DNA of 64,000 bases. Origin: Microbispora bryophytorum. Lineage in GTDB: Bacteria; Actinomycetota; Actinomycetes; Streptosporangiales; Streptosporangiaceae. Under the pieces are notes generated by a model. It did no database searches, had not been told where the DNA came from, and saw only the letters and a program-made list of their open reading frames with translations. The first letter of the stretch is position 1. The number at the start of each line of letters is the position of its first letter. The DNA is taken from NCBI RefSeq assembly GCF_006874465.1, contig NZ_VIRL01000004.1:248001-312000 (forward strand), in the 5' to 3' direction. Positions 34,379 to 42,580 of this stretch are shown here, one piece after another. The position numbers were made by a program, and so were the translations under genes.

Positions 34379-35437
34379 ATGACGACGACAGGGGGCGCCG
34401 TCACAGCGGCGGCGTGGAACTGGGCGACCGTGGCGATCGCCGTGGCCGCCGCGATCGTCGCGGTGGAGCTGGTCCGGCGGGTGCTGAAATCGCGCCTGAT
34501 AGGGGAGCGGTGGGCGCTCGCCGGGCCGTTCGTGCGCAGGTGCACCTGGCCGGGCTTCGCCTCGGCCGTGGTGGGCACCGTCAAGGCGGCCTACGACCCC
34601 GGCATGCCCGGGTCGGACTCCCGCGGCTTCCAGCGCCTGCTCGCGCTGCTGCTCATCGCCTGCGTGACCTGGCTGATGATCCAGGCGGCGTACGCGGTGA
34701 CCGATGTCGTGCTCGACCGGCTGACGAGGGTCGAGGGCGAGCGCAACCGCCGCGCCCGGCGCATCCGCACCCAGATCGCGCTGGTGCGCCGGGTGTCTGC
34801 GGCGGTCGTCGTGGTGCTCGCGCTGGGGGCGATGCTGTTCACCTTCCCGCAGGTGCGGGCGCTCGGCGCGGGACTGCTCGCCTCCGCCGGGATCGCCGGC
34901 GTGGTGGGCGGCATCGCGGCCCAGTCCACGCTCGGCAACATGCTGGCCGGGCTGCAGCTCGCCTTCAGCGACGCGCTGCGGCTCGACGACGTGGTCGTGG
35001 TCGAGGACGAGTGGGGCCGCATCGAGGAGCTGACCCTCACCTATGTGGCGCTGCGCCTGTGGGACGAGCGGCGGCTCATCCTGCCGGTGTCCTACTTCAC
35101 CACCAATCCGTTCGAGAACTGGACGCGCCACGAAAGCCGCATCCTCGGCAGCGTGTATCTCCGGGTGGACTGGTCGATCCCGGTCGAGGAGGTGCGCACC
35201 GAGCTCTACCGGGCGCTGCGGAACAACCCGCTGTGGGACCAGAAGGACTGGACGCTCCAGGTCACCGACATCACGCCGGAGGGGCTGGTCGAGCTGCGCG
35301 CCCTGATGAGCGCGGCCGACTCGGCGAGCGCCTTCGACCTGCGCTGCGACATCCGCGAGCACCTGGTGACGTTCATTCGCGACAAGCACCCCGAGAGCCT
35401 CCCGCGCCTGCGCGTCGAGACCCCCGCACGCCGATGA
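34379..35437 (+). CDS. MscS-family mechanosensitive ion channel
   Basis: Membrane protein of 352 aa. Membrane segments are near residues 15-30, 80-105, 140-160 and 165-185. The pore-lining helix and MscS core follow: GIAGVVGGIAAQSTLGNMLAGLQLAFSDALRLDDVVVVEDEWGRIEELTLTYV, broken here only by the usual beta-domain entry; then RRLILPVSYFTTNPFENWTR. A cytosolic C-terminal domain ends the protein. It releases solutes under hypo-osmotic shock. The ATG follows AAAGGGAA, 44 bases after nrdB; it may be read through from the nrd operon. Confidence 0.9.
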   Translation: MTTTGGAVTAAAWNWATVAIAVAAAIVAVELVRRVLKSRLIGERWALAGPFVRRCTWPGFASAVVGTVKAAYDPGMPGSDSRGFQRLLALLLIACVTWLMIQAAYAVTDVVLDRLTRVEGERNRRARRIRTQIALVRRVSAAVVVVLALGAMLFTFPQVRALGAGLLASAGIAGVVGGIAAQSTLGNMLAGLQLAFSDALRLDDVVVVEDEWGRIEELTLTYVALRLWDERRLILPVSYFTTNPFENWTRHESRILGSVYLRVDWSIPVEEVRTELYRALRNNPLWDQKDWTLQVTDITPEGLVELRALMSAADSASAFDLRCDIREHLVTFIRDKHPESLPRLRVETPARR

Positions 35438-35473
35438 GCGCGGCCGAGACCGGACCGGCGGCTCTGACGGGTG

Positions 35474-37060
35474 TCAGGGGGCGTTGGACGGCCGCAGGAG
35501 CCTGCTCGCTCCGGCGATGAGAGCGGTGGCGAGGATCCAGCCCGCGGCGATCAGGCCGTTCGCCAGCCACTGGGTCCATCCGGCCGGCTCCCAGGCGCCC
35601 CGCTGCTCGAACACGCTCACCGGCACGAGCAGGTCGAGCGTGTAGACGAAGGCGTTGAAGTGGCGCGACTCGTCCAGCCCGATCTGGTGCGGCGGCCACT
35701 GCGTGAAGATCGCCGTGCCCGTGGCGAGGAGCAGCGCGGCCCACAGACCGGCGAGCCAGGGCCGGTAGCCGTAGCCGACGAGCCCGTCGAGCAGCCGGCC
35801 CCACAGCCGCCCGGGCACCCGCAGCGTCCGCCGCCGCGCCCGCTGCCTGGCCAGCAGCACCCGGCGCGCGTCAGGCTCGTGCCCGATACGCCGGTAGTAG
35901 GCGGCCAGCTGCTCGTACGGCTGGGGGAGGTAGCCTCCGGGATCGCGCCGCAGCCAGGAGAGCCGGTCCGCCAGGGTCGCGGGCCCGCGCAGCGACTCGT
36001 ACGTCAGCCCGTTGAGGCGCACGTCGCCCGGGTAGCTGTCCGGACGGTCGAACAGCACACCGAAGCGGGAGTAGCCGAGGTTCACCTCGCCCTCGATCGA
36101 CTCGGGCAGCAGGATGAGCTCGTCGGCCTGCATGTGGCTCAGATGCAGCACCCGGCCCCGCGCCCGCAGCACCGACCCGTGGAACGACAGGACCCCGTCG
36201 ATGCGCGCGCCGCGCAGCCGTACGGTTCCGTGGGCGGTGAAACCCGCGCCGAGCTCGGCCGCCGCGGCCTGCATGTGGTCGGCGTGCACGGCGGGGGTGC
36301 CGTCCGCGGTGACGACGGCGCCCTGGAGGTAGAGCCCGCTGGAGAAGCGGGCGCCGATCAGCCGCAGGCCGCCCGTGGCCCGCATGTCGCGTAAGAAGGC
36401 ACTGCCGTCCACGGCGAGCCCACCGGCCCACAGCGCGACCGACTCCCAGGTCCGCGGCTCCTCGGAGCCCTCGGGCCCGTTCCAGGAGGCCGCCTCCGAG
36501 GGGTCCGCCCCCGGTTCCCGGTACGGCGCCTCGCCGGGGGTGCCCACCCGCGTGCCGGAGAGCCGGAGCTGCCCGGTCACGTGGGCGTTGTCCAGGCGCA
36601 CCCCCGCGTGGACCGTCGATCCGTCGAGGTCGAGGAGCCCGTCGATCGTGGCCCGGCTGGCCCGGAAGCGGAGGATGTCGCAGCGCCGCAGCCGTACGCC
36701 CCTGGTCCTGGCGTCGTTGAGCGAGACCGTTCCGGCGATGTGGCAGTCGAGCAGGTGGACCTTCGCCTCGATCGTGGCGTCGGAGAGGTTGAGATCGCCG
36801 ATGATCCTGGCCCCGGCGAGCCGGACGCCCGGCACCCGGGCCGATCCGCCGACGCCCCGGTCGAGCACCAGGGCGGAGATCACCTCCGCCCGGACCACCC
36901 GGGAACGGCCCCACATGCCCTTTGAACCCCACGGGCCGCCGGAGGAAGGGTCCACCTCGTGGCCCTCGCGCAGGTCGACCCAGGCGCCGGTGGGATAGGC
37001 CTCCCACAGCCGTCGCTCGGCGGAGGTGAGCCGGTGGAAAGGAGGCCGCGATCTTGCCAT
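35474..37060 (-). CDS. Repeat-rich membrane protein (oxidoreductase-annotated type)
   Basis: Protein of 528 aa. The first 400 residues are a string of short beta-strand units (such as GVRLAGARIIGDLNLSDATI, GVRLDNAHVTGQLRLSGTRV, GGLRLIGARFSSGLYLQGAVV), suggesting a right-handed beta-helix or bactofilin-like stack, without catalytic motifs. A helical segment (YEQLAAYYRRIGHEPDARRVLLARQRAR) resembles the linker before the C-terminal membrane segments near 435-455 and 500-520. Similar actinobacterial proteins are labelled 'membrane-associated oxidoreductase', but I see no nucleotide or metal site. ATG at 37060 chosen; the ribosome site is weak. Confidence 0.7.
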   Translation of the reverse strand: MARSRPPFHRLTSAERRLWEAYPTGAWVDLREGHEVDPSSGGPWGSKGMWGRSRVVRAEVISALVLDRGVGGSARVPGVRLAGARIIGDLNLSDATIEAKVHLLDCHIAGTVSLNDARTRGVRLRRCDILRFRASRATIDGLLDLDGSTVHAGVRLDNAHVTGQLRLSGTRVGTPGEAPYREPGADPSEAASWNGPEGSEEPRTWESVALWAGGLAVDGSAFLRDMRATGGLRLIGARFSSGLYLQGAVVTADGTPAVHADHMQAAAAELGAGFTAHGTVRLRGARIDGVLSFHGSVLRARGRVLHLSHMQADELILLPESIEGEVNLGYSRFGVLFDRPDSYPGDVRLNGLTYESLRGPATLADRLSWLRRDPGGYLPQPYEQLAAYYRRIGHEPDARRVLLARQRARRRTLRVPGRLWGRLLDGLVGYGYRPWLAGLWAALLLATGTAIFTQWPPHQIGLDESRHFNAFVYTLDLLVPVSVFEQRGAWEPAGWTQWLANGLIAAGWILATALIAGASRLLRPSNAP

Positions 37061-37091
37061 GGGCCGACCATATATGTGCGCGATCTTCGGA

Positions 37092-37121
37092 CGCGATCGA
37101 ATCGGGCGCGATCGAATCGGC
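37092..37121 (-). repeat. 15-bp direct repeat upstream of the membrane protein gene
   Basis: Two copies of cgcgatcgaatcggg (last base differs) lie 32 bases upstream of the ATG at 37060, next to a TATAT element. Their position fits a regulator-binding site. Confidence 0.65.
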
Positions 37122-37166
37122 TGCGGCACCGGGCCGCTTCCGGAGATGACCCTGCCCGAAAACGCA

Positions 37167-37199
37167 GGGAGGGCGGGCCCGTTGTGGGCCCGCCCTCCC
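37167..37199 (-). terminator. Terminator after the BNR-repeat gene
   Basis: GGGAGGGCGGGCCC and its exact complement form a 14-bp stem with loop gttgt. On the minus strand it follows the stop at 37222 and is trailed by TGCGTTTTCGGG, a T-rich tail. Confidence 0.8.
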
Positions 37200-37221
37200 C
37201 GACCGTCAGGGGTGTGACCGG

Positions 37222-39609
37222 TTACTGCTGCGGCAGCGCGATCTTCCAGACGCTGCGGCCGAACGTCGCCGCGTACAGCGTCTTGCGGTCACCGGTGATC
37301 GTGATGTCGAGCACCGGCGTGTTGGGCAGGCCGGCGCCGAGCCGCTTCCAGTTCTTCTTGCCGTTCTTGTCGTAGAAGACGCCGAAGTCGGTCGCCGCGT
37401 AGAGCTGGTCGCTCGGCTGGTCGTAGGCGAGCATCTCGACCGGCGCGTTGGGCAGGTTGCCGCTGATGTTCTTCCAGCTGTTGCCGCCGTCGGTCGTCTC
37501 CCAGATGTTCGCCGCGTTGTCGCCCTCGCGGTAGCCCGAGTAGGCCACGTACACGTGGTCGGCGTTGGAGGGGTCGACCACGATCGAGTTGACCCACCGG
37601 ACGGGCAGGCCCTTGCCGGTGAACTCGGTCCAGGTGGCGCCGAGGTCGGTCGTCTTCCAGAGCCGGCCGGTGTCGGTGCCGACGTAGATCGTGTTGCCGT
37701 CGGTCTTCGCCGGGCTGATCGCGGTGATCGTGGAGTACATGCCTCCGTACGACCCCGGGTCGTCCTGCTCCGCCGGCACCGGCCCGGTGAGGAAGTCCCC
37801 GGGCGGGCTGATCTGCGTGAAGGTCGTGCCGCGGTCGGTCGACCGGTCGAGCACGTTGCCGCCGAAGTACACGACCGACGGGTTGCTCGGGTCGAGGACG
37901 ACCGGGGCGTCCGTCGTGATCCGCGAGGAGTGCCGCGTCCCGAACCGGATGTTGCGGGTGGTGCCGTTCGCGTCCTCGTGCCGCGTGCAGCTTCCGCCCT
38001 GGGAGCACTCGTAGTAGATGTTGTGGTCGCTCGGGTCGATCACGACGTAGTGGCCGTCACCGCCGCCGTAGGAGTTCCACTGCATCAGGTCCGAAGGCGC
38101 GGCGGTGGCGGTCCAGGTGCGGTGGCTTCCGTTGTCCTGCAGGCCGGAGGCGAGCCGGGTCGGGTCGTCGCTGGCCACCGCGAGGTGGTACGACTGGTTG
38201 AACGGCTGGTACGTCCCGTGGATCCACGAGCGGGTCGCGCCATCGGTGTCGGAGCGGTAGACACCGCCATCGTTCCCGAGGTAGACGCGGCTCGGGACGT
38301 TCGGGTCCCACTGCACCATGTGCTGGTCGGAGTGCGGTCCGCTGGAGGTGGCCCACGTCGCGCCGCCGTCCTTGGACTCGCGCAGGTTCACGTCGGCGTT
38401 GAACAGGTGGTTCTTGTCCTTCGGGTCGACCCACAGCCGCCCGAACCACCACTCGTAGCCGCTCGAGGCGCCCGCGCGGCCGCTCGGCGCGAACGAGTCG
38501 CCGCCGTCGTCCGAGACGTAGAAGCCCTTGTCGGCGCCGTACGTGTTGCCGGAGATCACGTAGACCCGGTTCGGGTCGGTCGGGGCGATCGCGACTCCGA
38601 TGCGGCCGAGGCTCGCGTCGCTCGTCAGGCCGGTGCCCGTGGCGTCCGAGGCATGCCGGCCGGTCACGTTCTCCAGCCGCTTCCACGTCTCTCCGCCGTC
38701 GTCCGAGCGGAACAGACCGGAGCCGACGCCGCCGTAGAGGCGGCGGCCGCTGTTGCGCTGGTGGTCCCACAACGTCGCGAAGATGCGCTTGGGGTTCGTC
38801 GGGTCGATCGCCAGATCGACGCCGCCCGTGGTGGCGTTCGGCGTCGGCAGGACGAGCTTCCAGTCCTTGCCGCGGTTCGTCAGCCGGTAGATGCCGCGCT
38901 CACTCGCGGACCCGGACAGGTTCCCGGCGGCCGCGACGAAGACCGTCTGCGGGTCCGTGGGATCGACGACGATCTTGCCGATCGCCGCGCTGTCGGTGAG
39001 ACCCCACTGCTGCCAGTGCCGGCCGCCGTCGGTCGACTTGTAGACGCCGTCGCCGAAGTAGGTCAGACCCCCGCCGGACGGGTTCGCCTCGCCGGTGCCG
39101 GCCCACAACGTGCCGTCGGGCCCCATCGTGAGCGCGCCCACCGTCTGCGTGTTGTCGTTCGGCCAGGCCGGCTCGAAGGTGTCGCCGGCGTCCGTGCTCT
39201 TCCAGACGCCGCCGCCGGAGGCCGCGACGTACAAGGTGTCGGGGTGGGCGGGGTCGACGGCCAGGTCGGTGACGCGGCCTCCGATGTTCGAGGGGCCGAG
39301 GAGGTCCCAGGTGCCGCTGCCCGGCTTGAGCGCCTTGGACCGCTGGACCGCCTGCTTGATCTGCGCGGGCGTCACGTCCTGGCCGGAGGTGAACTTCTGG
39401 GTGAGGTAGTCCGCCGGCTGGGTGGGGCCGCCGTCCTCCTCCTCACCGGGAATTTGCAGGGAGGCGCTCGTCTGGCTTCCCGCGGACAGGGCGGCCTGAC
39501 CCGAGAACGCGGGCCCCTGGAATGTCAAAGCCGACACGGCGAAGGCAAGCAACCCCGCCGCGCCGATCGCGGGCAGCGCATGCCGCCTCATTGGGACCTT
39601 ACGTCTCAT
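37222..39609 (-). CDS. Secreted BNR/VPS10-like beta-propeller protein
   Basis: Exported protein of 795 aa. A signal peptide (RRHALPAIGAAGLLAFAVSAL, then QAALSAGS) opens it. The body is a series of Asp-box/BNR repeats of the form S-x-D-x-G-x-x-W (KSTDAGDTF, KSTDGGRHW, RSDDGGETW, VSDDGGDSF, ESKDGGATW, TTDLGATW, TTDGGNSW), separated by IVVDPTDPQTVFVAA-like strands, as in sortilin/VPS10 and xyloglucanase-type propellers. No glycosidase catalytic residues can be assigned. The ATG at 39609 follows GAGGAGG. Likely a surface or secreted binding protein. Confidence 0.88.
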   Translation of the reverse strand: MRRKVPMRRHALPAIGAAGLLAFAVSALTFQGPAFSGQAALSAGSQTSASLQIPGEEEDGGPTQPADYLTQKFTSGQDVTPAQIKQAVQRSKALKPGSGTWDLLGPSNIGGRVTDLAVDPAHPDTLYVAASGGGVWKSTDAGDTFEPAWPNDNTQTVGALTMGPDGTLWAGTGEANPSGGGLTYFGDGVYKSTDGGRHWQQWGLTDSAAIGKIVVDPTDPQTVFVAAAGNLSGSASERGIYRLTNRGKDWKLVLPTPNATTGGVDLAIDPTNPKRIFATLWDHQRNSGRRLYGGVGSGLFRSDDGGETWKRLENVTGRHASDATGTGLTSDASLGRIGVAIAPTDPNRVYVISGNTYGADKGFYVSDDGGDSFAPSGRAGASSGYEWWFGRLWVDPKDKNHLFNADVNLRESKDGGATWATSSGPHSDQHMVQWDPNVPSRVYLGNDGGVYRSDTDGATRSWIHGTYQPFNQSYHLAVASDDPTRLASGLQDNGSHRTWTATAAPSDLMQWNSYGGGDGHYVVIDPSDHNIYYECSQGGSCTRHEDANGTTRNIRFGTRHSSRITTDAPVVLDPSNPSVVYFGGNVLDRSTDRGTTFTQISPPGDFLTGPVPAEQDDPGSYGGMYSTITAISPAKTDGNTIYVGTDTGRLWKTTDLGATWTEFTGKGLPVRWVNSIVVDPSNADHVYVAYSGYREGDNAANIWETTDGGNSWKNISGNLPNAPVEMLAYDQPSDQLYAATDFGVFYDKNGKKNWKRLGAGLPNTPVLDITITGDRKTLYAATFGRSVWKIALPQQ

Positions 39610-39856
39610 GCCAACGCCTCCTCGTCCCGTCCCCAGCGGACAGCCGGGGACAAAAGGTAAAGAGAGCGGCACTATTTGGTCAATGCGACATCTGTCGAAG
39701 CTAGATAGTTCTTGACCGTAATCGGCCGTACCGGGCGGCCGCGTCGTACGGACAGGCTGGCCCGTGCACCGCCTCCAGCAGCACGTTCCCGCCGCCGGAG
39801 CCGACTGGATCGATGCGACAAATGTAGGAAGCGGCCACGGGCCGTGGGTCCGTCCG

Positions 39857-40363
39857 TTACGAGAGCGTGTACTTGACCCGGACCTTTCCTTCGCACAGCT
39901 GGATCACCTGGATGGCCACGTCGTGCGGTCCGGACAGGTGGGCCTCGGCCTCCGAGCCCTCTTCCTGGTCCTTGCGCTCGATCTTGTATCCGGCCTTGGC
40001 GAGCACGTCGGCGGCCTCGTCACGAACACCGTCGAGGTTGGTGGGGTCCGCGTCCTTCGCGACGAAGAACAGCTCGGTCTTGCCGAAGGGGCCCTTGGAC
40101 ATGTAGAGCTGCCCGCCGGGCGGCAACGGCAGGTCCGCGGGCGGCTTCCGCTCAGGCGTGCCGCTCAGGTCGCCGGCCTGCGAGCAGGGGATGCCGTTGC
40201 CCGCCGCCGTGGCGCTCCCAGTCGAAGTGGTGGCCGGGCTCGCCGCCGAAGTGGTGGCCGGGCTCTCCTGGGCGGCGTCGTTCGACGTTTCCCCGCAGGC
40301 GGCGAGCGACGCCACGGCGGCGACGGCGATGCTCGCCGTAGCGATCAGTCGTGCGATGTTCAT
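39857..40363 (-). CDS. Small lipoprotein of unknown function
   Basis: Lipoprotein of 168 aa with a signal sequence ending in SLAAC, Cys23 as lipid anchor. A Thr/Ser/Ala linker containing an ATTS repeat follows. The folded part (DLPLPPGGQLYMSKGPFGKTELFFVAKD to the C-terminus) has a second Cys pair (PCSQAG and QLCEG) that may form a disulfide. I do not recognise the family. The gene is divergent from the ABC binding protein, with 115 bases between them. Confidence 0.75.
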   Translation of the reverse strand: MNIARLIATASIAVAAVASLAACGETSNDAAQESPATTSAASPATTSTGSATAAGNGIPCSQAGDLSGTPERKPPADLPLPPGGQLYMSKGPFGKTELFFVAKDADPTNLDGVRDEAADVLAKAGYKIERKDQEEGSEAEAHLSGPHDVAIQVIQLCEGKVRVKYTLS

Positions 40364-40478
40364 GAAACGGAATCCTCAGACGTAAGATAATGTCCTGCGC
40401 ATGATCGGGCAGGAATCCCTCGAAACGGGCGGACCCGCCCGTGGGCGGCGACGCTATCAGGTTTACCGACGTGGCCAC

Positions 40479-41711
40479 ATGCCACGATTGGTGACGATGT
40501 GGCTCGCTTCGCTCCTCGTGCTGGTCTCGGCCTGCGCGGGCGGTGGATCACGGGGGACGTCCGCCGACGAGTTCCAGGTGGTCGTCAGCGCGCCGATGTC
40601 GACCGAGCCGTGGATCGGCGCCTTCATCGAACGCGGGGCCCGGCTCGCGGTCGACGAGCTCAACGCACACGGCGGGGTCACCACCCCGTCGGGCGCCCGC
40701 AAGGTCGGGCTGACCGTGCTCGACAACGCCGGCTCGCCGGCCAAGGCCGCCGCGAACGCCCGTAAGGCGGTCGACGCCCACGCGGCCGTCCTGCTCACCG
40801 ACGGGACCGGGGCGGCCTCCGTCGCGCCGATCACCGACCCCGCGCACCTGCCGGTCTTCATCTGCTTCGAAGGCGGCGACGAGCTGATCGACCCGGTCCA
40901 CCGGCCGAGCCTCTTCCGGATGGCGCCGGCCAACAAGCCCATGGCGCGCAGGCTCGCCGACTACATCGCCAACAGCCACCCCAAGGTGGGCCTGATCAGC
41001 GACGACTCCACCTACGGGGAACAGGGCCGGGCCGCGCTGCTGGCGGCCTTCAAGATCGACGAGGTGAAGGTGGTGGCGGATCAGAAGGCGCCGGCCCGCT
41101 CGTCCGACCTGACCACCCAGGTGCTCGCCGCGCGGCAGGCGGGCGCCGACAGGCTCGTGGTGTGGGCGAGCGCGAGCGACGTGATCGCGGTCATCCAGGC
41201 CGTCCACGCGCTGGGCTGGGAGGTGCCCGTCTACACCGGGCCCACCGGTGAGGACCCGCTGGTCCGCCGGCGCCTGGCCGAGCATCCGGACTGGCTCGAC
41301 CAGGTCACCTTCGCCTCGTTCCGGATGACCAGCGAGGTCGGCCCGGTGCCGTTCGAGCAGTTCCGCGCCGGCTATGAGGCGAAGATGGGCGTCGATCTGG
41401 TCGGCGTCCGCCAGGACGGCAAGCAGGTCGTGCAGCCGCCGGACTGGGCGATGTTCTCCTACGACTCGGTGCGCCTGGTCGCCGCGTCGCTCAGTGAGGC
41501 CGGCGCGCCGGGCGAGCCGCTCATGGAGGCTCTGAACAAGATCAGCATCACCGGCGCCAACGGCGACTACCGCGGCTACGCGGCCGACCAGCACGAGGGG
41601 GTCAATCCCAGCGACATGTACTTCGCCCGCTTCCACGGCTTCGTCTTCGAACCCGTCGGCGACGACCCGCTCTCCGACACCCTCCCCTCCGTGAACCAGC
41701 TGCAGGACTGA
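40479..41711 (+). CDS. Branched-chain amino acid-type ABC substrate-binding lipoprotein
   Basis: Extracellular binding protein of 410 aa (LivK/Leu-Ile-Val family). The signal sequence LASLLVLVSAC ends at lipidated Cys19. Family marks include GARLAVDELNAHGG, VGLISDDSTYGEQGRA and the lobe-2 strand GADRLVVWASASDVIAVIQ. The gene lies on the plus strand, converging on the permease and ATPase genes of the same transporter family at 41791-45267; the stops are 79 bases apart. They are probably one system, but expression from separate promoters is unusual for Liv operons. The ligand is unknown. Confidence 0.87.
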   Translation: MPRLVTMWLASLLVLVSACAGGGSRGTSADEFQVVVSAPMSTEPWIGAFIERGARLAVDELNAHGGVTTPSGARKVGLTVLDNAGSPAKAAANARKAVDAHAAVLLTDGTGAASVAPITDPAHLPVFICFEGGDELIDPVHRPSLFRMAPANKPMARRLADYIANSHPKVGLISDDSTYGEQGRAALLAAFKIDEVKVVADQKAPARSSDLTTQVLAARQAGADRLVVWASASDVIAVIQAVHALGWEVPVYTGPTGEDPLVRRRLAEHPDWLDQVTFASFRMTSEVGPVPFEQFRAGYEAKMGVDLVGVRQDGKQVVQPPDWAMFSYDSVRLVAASLSEAGAPGEPLMEALNKISITGANGDYRGYAADQHEGVNPSDMYFARFHGFVFEPVGDDPLSDTLPSVNQLQD

Positions 41712-41790
41712 CGGCGTCACCACGGGGAGGCGCGCCGGGACTCCCGGAAGCCCTGGCGGCTCACCGCGACTACCGGAGCAGGCCCGGTCC

Positions 41791-42561
41791 TCAGGAGGGG
41801 GAGGAGTGCCCCTGGCGCGTCTTGGGCACGACTCGATCCGGGGAGTCGCCGTCGCCGAAGTACATCCGGCCGATTCGCGGATCGGCCGCCACATCCTCGG
41901 TGGACCCGCTGAGGATCACGTGACCGCCCCGCAGCACGACGAGCCGATCGGCGAGTCGCAGAGCCAGCTGCAGGTGCTGCTCGATGAGCAGAACGGCCGT
42001 GCCCCCGGCTCGAATGGCGGCGATGTCCTCGCCGAGCGCGGCGACCGAGGCCGGAGCCAGACCGGCCGACGGTTCGTCGAGGATCAGCAGCGTGGGTGCG
42101 GACATGAGGCCGCGGCCGATGACGAGCATCTGCTGCTCTCCGCCGGACATGCTGCCGGCGCGCTGCGTGCGCCGCTCGGCCAGGCGCGGAAAAGTCCGGT
42201 AGACGCCCTCTCGGCGCTCGGCGACGACGTGCGTGCGGCGGCCGTCGAGGTAGGCGCCGAGAGTGAGGTTCTCCTCCACTGTGAGGCTGGGGAAGACGCG
42301 TCTGCCCTCGGACACGTGACTCAGCCCCCATCGCACGATCCGCCGGGGATCGCACCGGGTGATGTCCCGGCCGTCCAACGTCACCTCGCCCGAGCTCGGC
42401 CGGTGCAGCCCCGACACGCAACGGGCGACGGTCGTCTTGCCCGCGCCGTTGCCGCCGAGTAACGCGACGATCTCGCCGCGCCCGACATGGAAGGACACAT
42501 CGTGCAGCACCGGTACGGCGCCGTGGCGGGCGCACAGCCCGCGGACCTCTAGCAGGGCCAC
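41791..42561 (-). CDS. LivF-type ABC transporter ATPase
   Basis: ATP-binding protein of 256 aa. Walker A is GGNGAGKTT, the signature MSGGEQQML and Walker B LLILDEPSAGLAP, followed by the H-loop in LLIEQHL. The EGRRVFPSLTVEENL segment is typical of LivF. The GTG at 42561 follows AGGAG. It is the last gene of the minus-strand permease operon, 19 bases after the permease-ATPase fusion. Confidence 0.92.
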   Translation of the reverse strand: MALLEVRGLCARHGAVPVLHDVSFHVGRGEIVALLGGNGAGKTTVARCVSGLHRPSSGEVTLDGRDITRCDPRRIVRWGLSHVSEGRRVFPSLTVEENLTLGAYLDGRRTHVVAERREGVYRTFPRLAERRTQRAGSMSGGEQQMLVIGRGLMSAPTLLILDEPSAGLAPASVAALGEDIAAIRAGGTAVLLIEQHLQLALRLADRLVVLRGGHVILSGSTEDVAADPRIGRMYFGDGDSPDRVVPKTRQGHSSPS

Positions 42562-42580
42562 GCAGTCTCCTCTCAGCGCG

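Noticed and set aside
37222..39609. Long plus-strand frame opposite the BNR-repeat gene
   Set aside because: Shadow frame: Val/Arg/Gly-rich translation without motifs, while the minus strand carries the signal peptide and Asp boxes.
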